This document shows, piece after piece, positions 39,715 through 50,018 of a stretch of 64,000 nt of DNA. Positions within the stretch are counted from its first letter, which is position 1. Each line of letters starts with the position of its first letter. The notes below the pieces were generated by a model. That model saw only the letters and a list, made by a program, of their open reading frames with translations. It did not search any database and was not told the DNA's origin. This DNA is from Pseudomonas cremoricolorata DSM 17059 = NBRC 16634 (GTDB lineage Bacteria > Pseudomonadota > Gammaproteobacteria > Pseudomonadales > Pseudomonadaceae): NCBI RefSeq assembly GCF_000425745.1, contig NZ_AUEA01000013.1, positions 82,373-146,372 on the forward strand, read 5' to 3'. A program made the translations under genes and the position numbers.

Positions 39715-40274
39715 TGAGCGATGAAATCCAGGTTGAAGGCGAAGAGCTGCCCCACCTGCTGCTGGTGGACGACGACGCCACCTTTACCCGAGTGATGGCT
39801 CGGGCCATGAGCCGCCGCGGTTTTCGCGTCAGCACCGCAGCCTCTGCTGAAGAAGGCTATGAGCTGGCCAAGCGCGACTTGCCCGACTACGCCACCCTCG
39901 ACTTGAAGATGGAAGGCGATTCGGGGCTGGTGCTGTTGCCCAAGCTGCTCGAGCTCGATCCGGAAATGCGCGTGGTACTGCTGACCGGCTATTCGAGCAT
40001 CGCCACCGCGGTCGAGGCGATCAAGCGCGGTGCCTGCAACTACCTGTGCAAACCGGCCGATGCCGACGACGTGCTGGCGGCATTGCTGTCCGAGCACGCC
40101 AACCTCGACACCCTGGTGCCGGACAACCCGATGTCGGTCGACCGCTTGCAGTGGGAGCACATCCAGCGCGTGCTGGCCGAGCACGAGGGCAATATCTCTG
40201 CCACTGCGCGGGCGCTGGGCATGCACCGGCGTACCTTGCAGCGCAAGTTGCAGAAGCGTCCGGTTCGGCGCTGA
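39714..40274 (+). CDS. roxR: Response regulator RoxR (RegA/PrrA family)
   Basis: 186 residues from ATG 39714; the ATG at 39711 is too close to GAGGAG. The receiver domain has the acidic pair in LLVDDDATF, phospho-acceptor D63 in TLDLKMEGDSG and the conserved Lys in YLCKPADADD. The C-terminus is a Fis-type helix-turn-helix (GNISATARALGMHRRTLQRKL). It is the partner of RoxS. A clear terminator follows. Confidence 0.95.
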   Translation: MSDEIQVEGEELPHLLLVDDDATFTRVMARAMSRRGFRVSTAASAEEGYELAKRDLPDYATLDLKMEGDSGLVLLPKLLELDPEMRVVLLTGYSSIATAVEAIKRGACNYLCKPADADDVLAALLSEHANLDTLVPDNPMSVDRLQWEHIQRVLAEHEGNISATARALGMHRRTLQRKLQKRPVRR

Positions 40275-40292
40275 GCGCTGCGCTGGCATATC

Positions 40293-40322
40293 AGGCAGTT
40301 CCTACGCGGGAACTGCCTTTTT
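40293..40322 (+). terminator. Intrinsic terminator of roxSR
   Basis: AGGCAGTTCC (40293-40302), loop TACGC, then GGAACTGCC (40309-40317) and five T (40318-40322). Confidence 0.88.
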
Positions 40323-40404
40323 ATCGTCTGGGAGAAACCGCAATTCCTGGCCGCTGGCGTATGATTAGCGCCCTCATTCCGCCGCACCAGGACATCCCGC
40401 CGCC

Positions 40405-41346
40405 ATGCTCGAGCTGCTGATCCAGACCCTGAACATCACGGCACCTGTGTTCGCCATGCTGTTTCTCGGCGTACTGCTCAAGCGCATCGGGCTGATCGAC
40501 GATGCCTTCAACCGGGTAGCCTCCAACCTGGTGTTCAACGTGTGCATGCCGGCGCTGCTGTTTCTCGGCATCTATCACGCCGACCTCTCCAGCGCCGTGC
40601 AGCCCGGCCTGATCGTCTACTTCACCGTGGCCACGCTGATCGGTTTCGGGGTGTCGTGGTGGCTGGCGATCCGCCGCTGTGCGTATGCCGATCGCGGCAT
40701 CTATACCCAGGGCAGCTTTCGCGGCAACAACGGCATCATCGGCCTGGCGCTGGCGGCGAGCCTGTATGGCGACCACGGCATTTCCCTGGGCGCGCTGCTC
40801 GCCGGCCTGGTGATCCTGCTCTACAACACGCTCTCGGCCGTGGTGCTGGCGATGTACAGCCGCGAACTCAAGTCCGATCCATGGAGCATCGCCAAGAGCG
40901 TGCTGAGCAACCCGCTGATTCTCAGTGTGCTGCTGGCCACCGTGCTGGCCTATGGCGAGGTGGCGCTGCCCAACTGGCTGCTGACCTCCGGCGACTACCT
41001 GGCGCAGATGAGCCTGCCGCTGGCGCTGATCTGCATCGGCGGCACGCTGTCGCTGCCGGCGCTGCGCGACAGCGGCAAACTGGCTTTCGAGGTCAGCCTG
41101 TTGAAGATGGTCTGGCTGCCACTGCTGGGCACCCTGGGGGCCTGGCTGTGTGGTTTCCGCGGCGCCGAGCTGGGCATTCTGTTCCTGTATTTCGGCAGCC
41201 CCACCGCAGCGGCCAGCTACGTCATGGCGCGCGCAGCCCAGGGCAATCACCAGCTCGCGGCCTCGATCATCGTCATCACCACGTTGATGGCTGCAATCAC
41301 TACCAATATCGGCATTTTCGTCTTGCAGTGGGGCGGATGGATCTAG
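40405..41346 (+). CDS. AEC-family transporter (auxin efflux carrier type)
   Basis: 313 residues with about ten transmembrane helices in two repeats. MLELLIQTLNITAPVFAMLFLGVLLKRIGLI and VFNVCMPALLFLGIYHADLS are typical of the family, as are GSFRGNNGIIGLALAASLYG and the C-terminal FGSPTAAASYVMARA. Bacterial members export malonate, malate or other organic acids. The substrate here cannot be told. The next gene is aroP, 48 bases later. Confidence 0.85.
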   Translation: MLELLIQTLNITAPVFAMLFLGVLLKRIGLIDDAFNRVASNLVFNVCMPALLFLGIYHADLSSAVQPGLIVYFTVATLIGFGVSWWLAIRRCAYADRGIYTQGSFRGNNGIIGLALAASLYGDHGISLGALLAGLVILLYNTLSAVVLAMYSRELKSDPWSIAKSVLSNPLILSVLLATVLAYGEVALPNWLLTSGDYLAQMSLPLALICIGGTLSLPALRDSGKLAFEVSLLKMVWLPLLGTLGAWLCGFRGAELGILFLYFGSPTAAASYVMARAAQGNHQLAASIIVITTLMAAITTNIGIFVLQWGGWI

Positions 41347-41394
41347 ATGCTCACTGCCGACTTCGCCACCGCTTTCTGAGCCATAGGACACCGC

Positions 41395-42756
41395 ATGGAC
41401 ACGCAGCACTCGCCAGAACCGCTCAAACGCGGTCTGAAAAACCGTCATATCCAGCTGATCGCCCTGGGTGGGGCCATCGGCACGGGGCTGTTTCTCGGCA
41501 TCGCCCAGACCATCCAGCTGGCCGGCCCCTCGGTGCTGCTGGGCTACGCGGTGGCCGGCCTGATGGCGTTCTTCATCATGCGCCAGCTCGGCGAGATGGT
41601 GGTCGAGGAGCCGGTGGCCGGCAGCTTCAGCCACTTTGCGCACAACTACTGGAGCGAGTTCGCAGGTTTCGTTTCGGGCTGGAACTACTGGGTGGTGTAC
41701 GTGCTGGTGGGCATGGCCGAGCTGACCGCCGTGGGTATCTACGTCAAGTACTGGTGGCCGGACTTCCCCACCTGGGCCACGGCTGCGATCTTCTTCGTGC
41801 TGATCAACGCCATCAACCTGACCCAGGTGAAAGTGTATGGCGAGATGGAGTTCTGGTTTTCGCTGGTCAAGGTGGTGGCGATCGTCAGCATGATCGGCTT
41901 CGGCGCCTGGCTGCTCGGCACCGGCAGCGGCGGGCCGGATGCCAGCGTCGCCAACCTGTGGCAGCACGGCGGCTTCTTCCCCAACGGCATCACCGGGCTG
42001 ATCATGGCCTTGGCGGTGATCATGTTTTCCTTCGGCGGGCTCGAGCTGGTCGGCATCACCGCTGCCGAGGCCGACAACCCACGGTTGAGCATTCCCAAGG
42101 CCACCAACCAGGTGGTGTACCGCATCCTGATCTTCTACATCGGCGCCCTGGCCGTGCTGCTGGCGCTGTACCCGTGGCAGAAGGTGGTGCAGGGCGGCAG
42201 CCCGTTCGTGATGATCTTCCATGAGCTGGACAGCGACGTGGTGGCCACCGTGCTCAACGTGGTGGTGCTGACGGCGGCGCTGTCGGTCTACAACAGCTGT
42301 GTGTACGCCAACAGCCGCATGCTGTTCGGCCTGGCCAGCCAGGGCGATGCGCCGCGCCAGTTGCTCAAGCTCAATCGTCGTGGCGTGCCGCTGGCGGCGC
42401 TGGGCGTATCGGCCGTGGCCACCGGGCTGTGCGTGGTGATCAACTACCTGATGCCGGGCGAGGCCTTCGGCCTGCTGATGGCCCTGGCGGTGTCTGCGCT
42501 GGTGATCAACTGGGCGAGCATCAGCATCACCCACCTGAAGTTCCGCAAAGCCAAGCTGGCTCAGGGCCAGACGCCGTTCTACCGCAGCTGGGGCCACCCG
42601 TTCACCAACCACCTGTGCCTGGCGTTCATCGCGCTGATCGTGGTGGTGATGTACCTGACCCCGCCGATTCGCATCTCGGTGCTGCTGATTCCGGCCTGGA
42701 TCGCGGTGCTGGGGGTTGCCTTCAAGCTGAAGAAGCTGCGCCAGGCCAAGGCCTGA
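41395..42756 (+). CDS. aroP: Aromatic amino acid permease AroP
   Basis: 453 residues, an APC-superfamily proton symporter with twelve helices. LKRGLKNRHIQLIALGGAIGTGLFLG is near-identical to E. coli AroP, as are MRQLGEMVVEEPVAGSFSHFA, FSFGGLELVGITAAEADNP and TAALSVYNSCVYANSRMLFGLA. It takes up Phe, Tyr and Trp; specificity within the AroP/PheP group is inferred from similarity alone. GAGCCATAGGACA precedes the ATG at 41395. Confidence 0.88.
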   Translation: MDTQHSPEPLKRGLKNRHIQLIALGGAIGTGLFLGIAQTIQLAGPSVLLGYAVAGLMAFFIMRQLGEMVVEEPVAGSFSHFAHNYWSEFAGFVSGWNYWVVYVLVGMAELTAVGIYVKYWWPDFPTWATAAIFFVLINAINLTQVKVYGEMEFWFSLVKVVAIVSMIGFGAWLLGTGSGGPDASVANLWQHGGFFPNGITGLIMALAVIMFSFGGLELVGITAAEADNPRLSIPKATNQVVYRILIFYIGALAVLLALYPWQKVVQGGSPFVMIFHELDSDVVATVLNVVVLTAALSVYNSCVYANSRMLFGLASQGDAPRQLLKLNRRGVPLAALGVSAVATGLCVVINYLMPGEAFGLLMALAVSALVINWASISITHLKFRKAKLAQGQTPFYRSWGHPFTNHLCLAFIALIVVVMYLTPPIRISVLLIPAWIAVLGVAFKLKKLRQAKA

Positions 42757-42764
42757 GCGCTGCG

Positions 42765-42780
42765 CCCCGGCAGTGCGGGG
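42765..42780. terminator. Small hairpin between converging aroP and antiporter genes
   Basis: CCCCG (42765-42769) and CGGGG (42776-42780) with a 6-base loop in the 30-base gap between converging stops. No T-run, so only a weak candidate. Confidence 0.3.
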
Positions 42781-42786
42781 TGAGCC

Positions 42787-43854
42787 TCACTGCTGGCGGC
42801 GCCAGGCGCGCACGGTGGTGTAGAGCAAAATGCCGCCCAGCACCGGCAGCACGTAGAACAGCATCAGCCGCTCGAGCCGCCCGGCCAGCGGCATGCCGGT
42901 GGTGAAGGTCACCACATGCAGGCCGTACACCAGGTACAGACCGAGCAGCACCAATCCTTCGGCACGGGTGATGCGGTAGCCGGAATAGAACAGCGGCAGG
43001 CTCAGCGCGGCGACACCGAGCATCACCGGCAGGTCGAAAGCCAGGGCGTTGGGCGAGATCGACAGCGGCTGCGGGGTCACCAGTGCGGTCAGGCCAAGCA
43101 CCGCCAGCAGGTTGAACAGGTTGCTGCCGATCACCGTGCCCACGGCGATCTCGCGTTCCCCACGCAGCGCTGCGACCACCGCCGCTGCCAGCTCCGGTAG
43201 CGAGGTGCACACCGCGACCACGGTGAGGCCGATGACCCGCTCCGACAGCCCCAGGTCGGTCGCGACTTCCACCGCAGCTTCCAGCAGCAGATGCCCCGCC
43301 AGACTCAGCAGCACGAAACCCAGCGCCACCTGACACAGCGTGCCGGACCAGAACCGTGCACGCCCGACGTGGTGAATCTGCGGGGCCGGATAGGTGCGGG
43401 CGTAATGCCGTGACTGATGCCAGAGCATCAGCAGGTAACCGAGCAGGCCAAGCAGCAGCAGCGCGCCTTCCAGGCGACCCAGCTCGGCATTGCTCGCCAG
43501 CAGGTACACCAGCGCGCTGGCGCCGATCATCAGCGGCAGGTCGAGGCGCACCAGTTGCCGCGACACCCGCAGCGGGATGATCAGCGCGGTGAAACCCAGC
43601 ACCACCAGCAGGTTGAAGATGTTGCTGCCGATCACGCTGCCCACGGCGACATCGGGCGCGCCCTGGTAGGCCGCTTGCAGGCTGACGGTCAGTTGCGGCG
43701 CGGTGCTGCCGAAGGCGACCAGGCTCAGGCCGATGATCAGCGGGCGTACATGCAGGCGCGTGGCCAGGCGCAAGGCGGCGCGCACCAGCAGCTCGGCACC
43801 GATCACCAGCAGGACCAGCCCGCTGCTCAGTTGCAGCAGGCTGAAGGTCGGCAA
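42787..43854 (-). CDS. Sodium/calcium exchanger (CaCA) family antiporter with Glu-to-Gln change in repeat 1
   Basis: 355 residues with ten predicted helices in two inverted halves. Alpha-repeat 1 reads LVAFGSTAPQLTVS, with Q54 where the family has the ion-binding Glu (GTSLPE). Alpha-repeat 2 reads VAVCTSLPELAAAV, keeping E221 but with Cys in place of the usual Gly. Both GSVIGSN/GTVIGSN motifs are intact. Family members exchange Na+ or H+ for Ca2+ or other cations; the loss of one acidic ligand makes the ion specificity uncertain. Confidence 0.88.
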   Translation of the reverse strand: MPTFSLLQLSSGLVLLVIGAELLVRAALRLATRLHVRPLIIGLSLVAFGSTAPQLTVSLQAAYQGAPDVAVGSVIGSNIFNLLVVLGFTALIIPLRVSRQLVRLDLPLMIGASALVYLLASNAELGRLEGALLLLGLLGYLLMLWHQSRHYARTYPAPQIHHVGRARFWSGTLCQVALGFVLLSLAGHLLLEAAVEVATDLGLSERVIGLTVVAVCTSLPELAAAVVAALRGEREIAVGTVIGSNLFNLLAVLGLTALVTPQPLSISPNALAFDLPVMLGVAALSLPLFYSGYRITRAEGLVLLGLYLVYGLHVVTFTTGMPLAGRLERLMLFYVLPVLGGILLYTTVRAWRRQQ

Positions 43855-43891
43855 TGTGGCGAGGTCGAAAATGATCAGGACTCCTGAACGG

Positions 43892-44266
43892 TCATTGACT
43901 CAGACCTTGTACCCGCACTCGCGCGGTTCCGCTACGCAGCATGCCGATTTTTCCGGCAGCGGCGCGCGACAGGTCGATCAGCCGCCCGCGGCTATGCGGG
44001 CCACGGTCGTTGATGCGCACCACCACACTGCGCTGATTGGCCAGGTTGGTGACGCGCACCCGGCTGCCGAAAGCCAGGCTGCGGTGCGCGGCGGTCAGGG
44101 CGTTCTGGTTGAAGGGTTCGCCGCTGGCGGTGCGCTTGCCATGATGGCGCGCGCCGTACCAGGAGGCGTTGCCGGTCTGGTCGTAGCCACGCGGATCGAT
44201 GGCGTCGCTGGCGCAGCCAGTGAGCAGGGAAAACAGGGCGAGGGTGCCCAGGGAGCGTTTGAACAA
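43892..44266 (-). CDS. RlpA-like septal ring lytic transglycosylase domain lipoprotein
   Basis: 124 residues starting at TTG 44266, preceded by AAGGAG at 8 bases on the minus strand. The signal peptide ends in LLTGC, so C18 is lipidated. The rest is the double-psi beta-barrel of RlpA ([22 protein letters not shown]). The catalytic His and Asp are H61 ([11 protein letters not shown]) and D87 (VRINDRGP). It lacks the C-terminal SPOR domain of full RlpA, so septal targeting by denuded glycans is not expected. Confidence 0.88.
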   Translation of the reverse strand: MFKRSLGTLALFSLLTGCASDAIDPRGYDQTGNASWYGARHHGKRTASGEPFNQNALTAAHRSLAFGSRVRVTNLANQRSVVVRINDRGPHSRGRLIDLSRAAAGKIGMLRSGTARVRVQGLSQ

Positions 44267-44293
44267 AATGCGGGCTCCTTGGCGGAAAGTGAG

Positions 44294-44324
44294 TTGCCCG
44301 AGCGACGAGGCGCCGCTCGGGCAA
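44294..44324 (-). terminator. Hairpin after gatB / before the RlpA-like gene
   Basis: TTGCCCGAGCG (44294-44304) and CGCTCGGGCAA (44314-44324) are perfect 11-bp arms around a 9-base loop. It lies just after the gatB stop on the minus strand and probably ends the gatCAB mRNA. Confidence 0.6.
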
Positions 44325-44333
44325 AACCGAAAC

Positions 44334-45779
44334 TCAGCCTTCGAGTTTGGCCTTGAGCAGTTGGTTCACCTGTGCCGGGTTGGCCTTGCCCTTGGAGGCC
44401 TTCATCGCCTGGCCGACGAAGAAGCCGAACATCTTGCCGCGCTTGGCCTCATCGGCGGCGCGGTACTGCTCGACCTGCTCGGCGTTGGCCGCCAGCATCT
44501 CGTCGAGCATCGACTCGATGGCGCCGCTGTCGGTGACCTGCTTGAGGCCTTTGCTGTCGATGATCGCGTCGGCATCGCCTTCGCCAGCGGCCATGGCTTC
44601 GAACACGGTCTTGGCGATCTTGCCGCTGATGGTGTTGTCGCGGATGCGCAGCAGCATGCCGCCAAGCTGCTCGGCGCTGACCGGTGCCTGGTCGATCTCC
44701 ACGCCCAGCTTGTTGAGCAGGCTGCCCAGCTCGACCATGACCCAGTTGGCGGCCAGCTTGGCGTCACCGCCGATCTTCACCACCTGCTCGAAGTAGTCGG
44801 CCTGTTCGCGGCTGGCGGCCAGCACGTTGGCGTCGTAGGCCGAAAGGCCGTACTGCTGCTGGAAGCGCTCGACCTTCTGTGTCGGCAGTTCCGGCAGGGC
44901 CGCGCGGATGCTCTCGAGCAATGCCGGCTCGATGACCACCGGCAGCAGGTCGGGGTCGGGGAAGTAACGGTAGTCGTTGGCTTCCTCCTTGCTGCGCATC
45001 GAGCGGGTTTCGTCCTTGTTCGGGTCGTACAGGCGGGTTTCCTGGATGACCTTGCCGCCGTCTTCGATCAACTCGATCTGGCGTTGGACTTCGCTGTTGA
45101 TGGCGCGCTCGATGAAGCGGAACGAGTTGACGTTCTTGATCTCGCAGCGGGTGCCGAATTCGCTCTGGCCCTTGGGCCGGATCGACACGTTGCAGTCGCA
45201 GCGCAGCGAGCCTTCGGCCATGTTGCCGTCGCAGATGCCCAGGTAGCGCACCAGCGCGTGGATAGCCTTGACGTAGGCCACGGCCTCCTTGGCGCTGCGC
45301 ATGTCCGGTTCGGAGACGATCTCCAGCAGCGGCGTGCCGGCGCGGTTGAGGTCGATGCCGGTGGCGCCATTGAAGTCTTCGTGCAGGCTCTTGCCGGCGT
45401 CTTCTTCAAGGTGTGCACGGGTCACGCCGATGCGCTTGATGGTGCCGTCTTCCAAGGCGATGTCCAGGTGGCCCTTGCCGACGATCGGCAGGTCCATCTG
45501 GCTGATCTGGTAGCCCTTGGGCAGGTCGGGGTAGAAGTAGTTCTTGCGCGCGAAGACGTTGCGCGGCCCGATCTCGGCGTCGATCGCCAGGCCGAACATG
45601 CAGGCCATGCGCGCCGCTTCCTGGTTGAGCACCGGCAGCACGCCAGGCATGCCCAGGTCGACCAGGCTGGCCTGGGTGTTCGGCTCGGAGCCGAAGGTGG
45701 TGGCGCTGCCGGAGAAAATCTTCGACTGGGTGGCGAGCTGGGTATGAATCTCCAGCCCGATCACAACTTCCCATTGCAT
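44334..45779 (-). CDS. gatB: Asp/Glu-tRNA amidotransferase subunit B
   Basis: 481 residues. GatB is the kinase/transamidase subunit that binds misacylated Glu-tRNA(Gln) or Asp-tRNA(Asn). Signatures are [44 protein letters not shown] and [15 protein letters not shown] [13 protein letters not shown]. The C-terminal YqeY-like tail runs to LLKAKLEG. Eleven bases separate it from gatA. Confidence 0.97.
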   Translation of the reverse strand: MQWEVVIGLEIHTQLATQSKIFSGSATTFGSEPNTQASLVDLGMPGVLPVLNQEAARMACMFGLAIDAEIGPRNVFARKNYFYPDLPKGYQISQMDLPIVGKGHLDIALEDGTIKRIGVTRAHLEEDAGKSLHEDFNGATGIDLNRAGTPLLEIVSEPDMRSAKEAVAYVKAIHALVRYLGICDGNMAEGSLRCDCNVSIRPKGQSEFGTRCEIKNVNSFRFIERAINSEVQRQIELIEDGGKVIQETRLYDPNKDETRSMRSKEEANDYRYFPDPDLLPVVIEPALLESIRAALPELPTQKVERFQQQYGLSAYDANVLAASREQADYFEQVVKIGGDAKLAANWVMVELGSLLNKLGVEIDQAPVSAEQLGGMLLRIRDNTISGKIAKTVFEAMAAGEGDADAIIDSKGLKQVTDSGAIESMLDEMLAANAEQVEQYRAADEAKRGKMFGFFVGQAMKASKGKANPAQVNQLLKAKLEG

Positions 45780-45790
45780 GTGTGAATTCC

Positions 45791-47242
45791 TCAGAAGCCG
45801 TTGGGGGCACGGGTGTGCCAGTCGGTCACTTGCTGGTAGCGGTGGGCGACATTGAGCAGGCGCGCTTCCTGGAAGTACGGCGCCAGCAGTTGCACGCCTA
45901 CCGGCAGGCCATCGACGAATCCGGCCGGCATCGACAGGCCCGGCAGGCCCGCCAGGTTGGCGGTGATGGTGTAGACGTCTTCCAGGTAGGCGGCGACCGG
46001 GTCGTTGCCCTTGGCGCCGAGTTTCCAGGCCAGGTTCGGCGTGGTCGGGCCGAGGATCAGGTCGACGCCTTCGAAGGCGGCCATGAAGTCGTTCTTGATC
46101 AGTCGACGGATCTTCTGCGCCTTGAGGTAGTAGGCATCGTAGTAGCCGGCCGACAGCGCGTAGGCGCCGACCATGATGCGCCGCTGCACTTCGACGCCGA
46201 AGCCTTCGCCGCGCGAACGCTTGTACAGGTCGGTGAGGTCCTTGGGGTTGTCACAGCGGTAGCCGAAGCGCACACCGTCGAAGCGCGACAGGTTCGAGGA
46301 GGCCTCGGCCGGTGCGATCACGTAGTACGCGGCGATGGCGTGCTGCATGTTCGGCAGGCTGATTTCCTTGATCACCGCGCCGAGCTTTTGCAGTTCCTGG
46401 ATGCTGGCCTGGACCTGTTCGGCGATGCGTGGGTCGAGGCCGGCGCCGAAGTATTCCTTGGGAATACCGATGCGCAGGCCCTGCAGCGAGGCGTTGAGGC
46501 TGGCGCTGTAGTCAGGTACCGGCTCATCGATGGAGGTGGAGTCGTTGGCGTCGAAGCCGGCCATGCCTTGCAGCAGCAGGGCGCAGTCTTCGGCGGTGCG
46601 GGCCATCGGGCCGCCCTGGTCGAGGCTCGAGGCGTAGGCGATCATGCCCCAGCGCGAGACCCGGCCATAGGTCGGCTTGAGCCCGGTGAGGCTGGTCAGC
46701 GCAGCCGGTTGGCGAATCGAGCCGCCGGTGTCGGTGCCGGTGGCGACCGGGGTCAGGCGTGCAGCGACCGCCGCCGCCGAGCCACCCGACGAACCGCCAG
46801 GCACGTGCTCGAGGTTCCACGGGTTCTTCACCGCACCGTAATGGCTCGACTCGTTGGCCGAGCCCATGGCGAACTCGTCCATGTTGGTCTTGCCGAGGGT
46901 GACCATGCCGGCTGCGGCCAGCTTGGCGACCACCGTGGCGTCGTAGGGCGCGGTGAAGTTGTCGAGCATCTTCGATGCGCAGCTGGTGCGCACGCCCTGG
47001 GTGCAGAACAGGTCCTTGTGGGCGATCGGCGCGCCCAGCAGGGCACCGCTCTCGCCGGCTGCGCGGCGTGCGTCGGCGGCCCGCGCCTGCTGCACGGCGA
47101 GCTCGTCGGTGACGGTGATGAAACTGTTGAGCTGCGGGTCGAGGGAGTTGATCCGCGCCAGCAGGGTGGTGGTCAGTTCTTCGGCGGAGAACGACTTGTC
47201 GGCGAGTCCGCGAGCGATCTCGGCCAGGGTCAATTGATGCAT
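45791..47242 (-). CDS. gatA: Asp/Glu-tRNA amidotransferase subunit A
   Basis: 483 residues of the amidase-signature family. It hydrolyses glutamine and channels ammonia to GatB. The Ser-cisSer-Lys triad is visible: Lys in [12 protein letters not shown], the serine-rich loop [15 protein letters not shown], and the nucleophile Ser in [13 protein letters not shown]. It lies between gatC and gatB in one operon. Confidence 0.97.
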   Translation of the reverse strand: MHQLTLAEIARGLADKSFSAEELTTTLLARINSLDPQLNSFITVTDELAVQQARAADARRAAGESGALLGAPIAHKDLFCTQGVRTSCASKMLDNFTAPYDATVVAKLAAAGMVTLGKTNMDEFAMGSANESSHYGAVKNPWNLEHVPGGSSGGSAAAVAARLTPVATGTDTGGSIRQPAALTSLTGLKPTYGRVSRWGMIAYASSLDQGGPMARTAEDCALLLQGMAGFDANDSTSIDEPVPDYSASLNASLQGLRIGIPKEYFGAGLDPRIAEQVQASIQELQKLGAVIKEISLPNMQHAIAAYYVIAPAEASSNLSRFDGVRFGYRCDNPKDLTDLYKRSRGEGFGVEVQRRIMVGAYALSAGYYDAYYLKAQKIRRLIKNDFMAAFEGVDLILGPTTPNLAWKLGAKGNDPVAAYLEDVYTITANLAGLPGLSMPAGFVDGLPVGVQLLAPYFQEARLLNVAHRYQQVTDWHTRAPNGF

Positions 47243-47257
47243 GGCAGGCTCTATCCC

Positions 47258-47545
47258 TTACTCGATGACTTTCGGAACCAGGTACAGACCGTTTTCGGTC
47301 GCAGGGGCGATGGCCTGGTAGGCCTCGCGCTGGTTGCGTTCGGTGACCTGGTCGGCGCGCAGACGCTGGCTGGCTTCCAGGGGGTGGGCGAGTGGCTCGA
47401 TGCCATCGGTGTCGACCGCTTGCATCTGGTCGACGAGGCCGAGAATGCTGTTCAGGGCATCGGTGATGTGGGGCAGCTCGGCTTCATTCAGGCCCAGGCG
47501 GGCCAGATGAGCGATCTTTTCCACGTCGCAACGTTGAAGCGCCAT
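47258..47545 (-). CDS. gatC: Asp/Glu-tRNA amidotransferase subunit C
   Basis: 95 residues, the small subunit that wraps around and stabilises GatA-Gat[21 protein letters not shown] and the C-terminal [10 protein letters not shown] match the family. It is first in the operon and divergent from mreB. Confidence 0.95.
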   Translation of the reverse strand: MALQRCDVEKIAHLARLGLNEAELPHITDALNSILGLVDQMQAVDTDGIEPLAHPLEASQRLRADQVTERNQREAYQAIAPATENGLYLVPKVIE

Positions 47546-47591
47546 GGGGATCTCCAGGACTATGAAACAAAAAGGAACAATTGTGCCATGA

Positions 47592-48788
<1,197 letters not shown>

Positions 48789-48829
48789 CCGACGCGGTCG
48801 CTGTCTACCCGGAACGTTTCCCTCCGGTT

Positions 48830-48858
48830 TACAGGTAGCACGGGCAGTGCTACCTGTA
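48830..48858 (+). terminator. Strong hairpin between mreB and mreC
   Basis: TACAGGTAGCAC (48830-48841) and GTGCTACCTGTA (48847-48858) are perfect 12-bp arms with loop GGGCA and no T-run. It may act as an attenuator or 3'-end stabiliser that keeps MreB above MreC and MreD. Confidence 0.55.
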
Positions 48859-48962
48859 TGCGTCGGCTGGCGCTGATCTGCGCCGCTTCCGTCAACCCGC
48901 AACCAGGCTGGTGCGTTGTCCCATGTCCAATGACCTCCTGAGTCGTCCACGAGGAACGGCCC

Positions 48963-50018
48963 ATTAAACCGCTTTTCTCCAAAGGCCCCTCGCTGGGCAT
49001 CCACCTGTTGGTTCTGGTCGTGCTCTCGGTCGCCTTGATGGTGGTCGATGCGCGCTTCGCCGTGCTCAAGCCGGTGCGCAGCCAGATGGGCCTGGTGTTG
49101 ATGGAGTCGTACTGGATCACCGACCTGCCGCAGCGGCTCTGGCAAGGCGTGGCCGGGCAATTCGGCAGCCGTACCGAGCTGATCGCCGAGAACGAGAAAC
49201 TCAAGACCGAGGCGCTGCTGTTGCAGGGCCGGCTGCAGAAGCTGGCCGCCCTTACCGAGCAGAACGTGCGCCTGCGCGAGCTGCTCAACTCCTCGGCGCT
49301 GGTCAACGAGAAGGTCGAAGTCGCCGAACTGATCGGCGTCGATCCCAATCCGTTCACCCATCGCATCCTCATCAACAAGGGCGAGCGTGACGGTGTGTTC
49401 CTCGGCCAGCCGGTGCTCGACGCCCGCGGTCTGATGGGCCAGGTGGTCGAGCTGATGCCCTACACCTCGCGTGTGCTGTTGCTGACCGACTCGACCCACA
49501 GTATTCCGGTGCAGATCAACCGCAACGGCCTGCGCGCCATCGCCAGCGGCACGGGCAACCCCGAGCGCCTGGAACTGCGCCACGTGGCCGACACCGCCGA
49601 CGTCAAGGAAGGCGACCTGCTGGTCAGCTCGGGCATGGGCGAACGCTTCCCCGCAGGCTACCCGGTGGCAACGGTCAACCAGGTGATTCACGACAGCGGG
49701 CAACCATTCGCCATCGTCCGCGCCATCCCCACCGCCGCCCTCAACCGCAGCCGCTACATGCTGCTGGTGTTCACCGACAGCCGCACCCCCGAACAACGCG
49801 CCACCGAGGCCGCCATGGCCCAGGAAGAGGCCGACCGCAAGGGCACCAGCGCAGCGCCCGCAGCGCCTGCCAACTCGACGACCCCGGCAGCCCCAGCGAA
49901 CGGCCAAGGCGCGCCCTCGGCACCCACCAACGCCGCGCCATCGTCGTCAGCCCCGGCGCAACCTTCGGCGACCCCGGCGCAACCGGCAGCGACGCCGGAC
50001 CAACCGCGGAGGCAATGA
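48963..50018 (+). CDS. mreC: Rod-shape protein MreC, apparent ATT start
   Basis: 351 residues if translated from ATT 48963: I/M-KPLFSKGPSLGIHLLVL. GAGGAA (48951-48956) is six bases upstream. The frame back to the stop at 48939 has no ATG, GTG, TTG or CTG. A TTG at 49008 would remove the cytoplasmic tail and half the TM helix. After the single helix comes a coiled coil (TELIAENEKLKTEALLLQGRL) and the MreC beta domains (HRILINKGERDGVFLGQPVLD). A Pro/Ala-rich tail ends it. It links MreB to wall synthases in the periplasm. Confidence 0.9.
   Translation: MKPLFSKGPSLGIHLLVLVVLSVALMVVDARFAVLKPVRSQMGLVLMESYWITDLPQRLWQGVAGQFGSRTELIAENEKLKTEALLLQGRLQKLAALTEQNVRLRELLNSSALVNEKVEVAELIGVDPNPFTHRILINKGERDGVFLGQPVLDARGLMGQVVELMPYTSRVLLLTDSTHSIPVQINRNGLRAIASGTGNPERLELRHVADTADVKEGDLLVSSGMGERFPAGYPVATVNQVIHDSGQPFAIVRAIPTAALNRSRYMLLVFTDSRTPEQRATEAAMAQEEADRKGTSAAPAAPANSTTPAAPANGQGAPSAPTNAAPSSSAPAQPSATPAQPAATPDQPRRQ

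Noticed and set aside
40321..42612. 763-residue open frame antisense to the AEC carrier and aroP
   Set aside because: His/Gln/Asp-rich shadow translation opposite two membrane protein genes.
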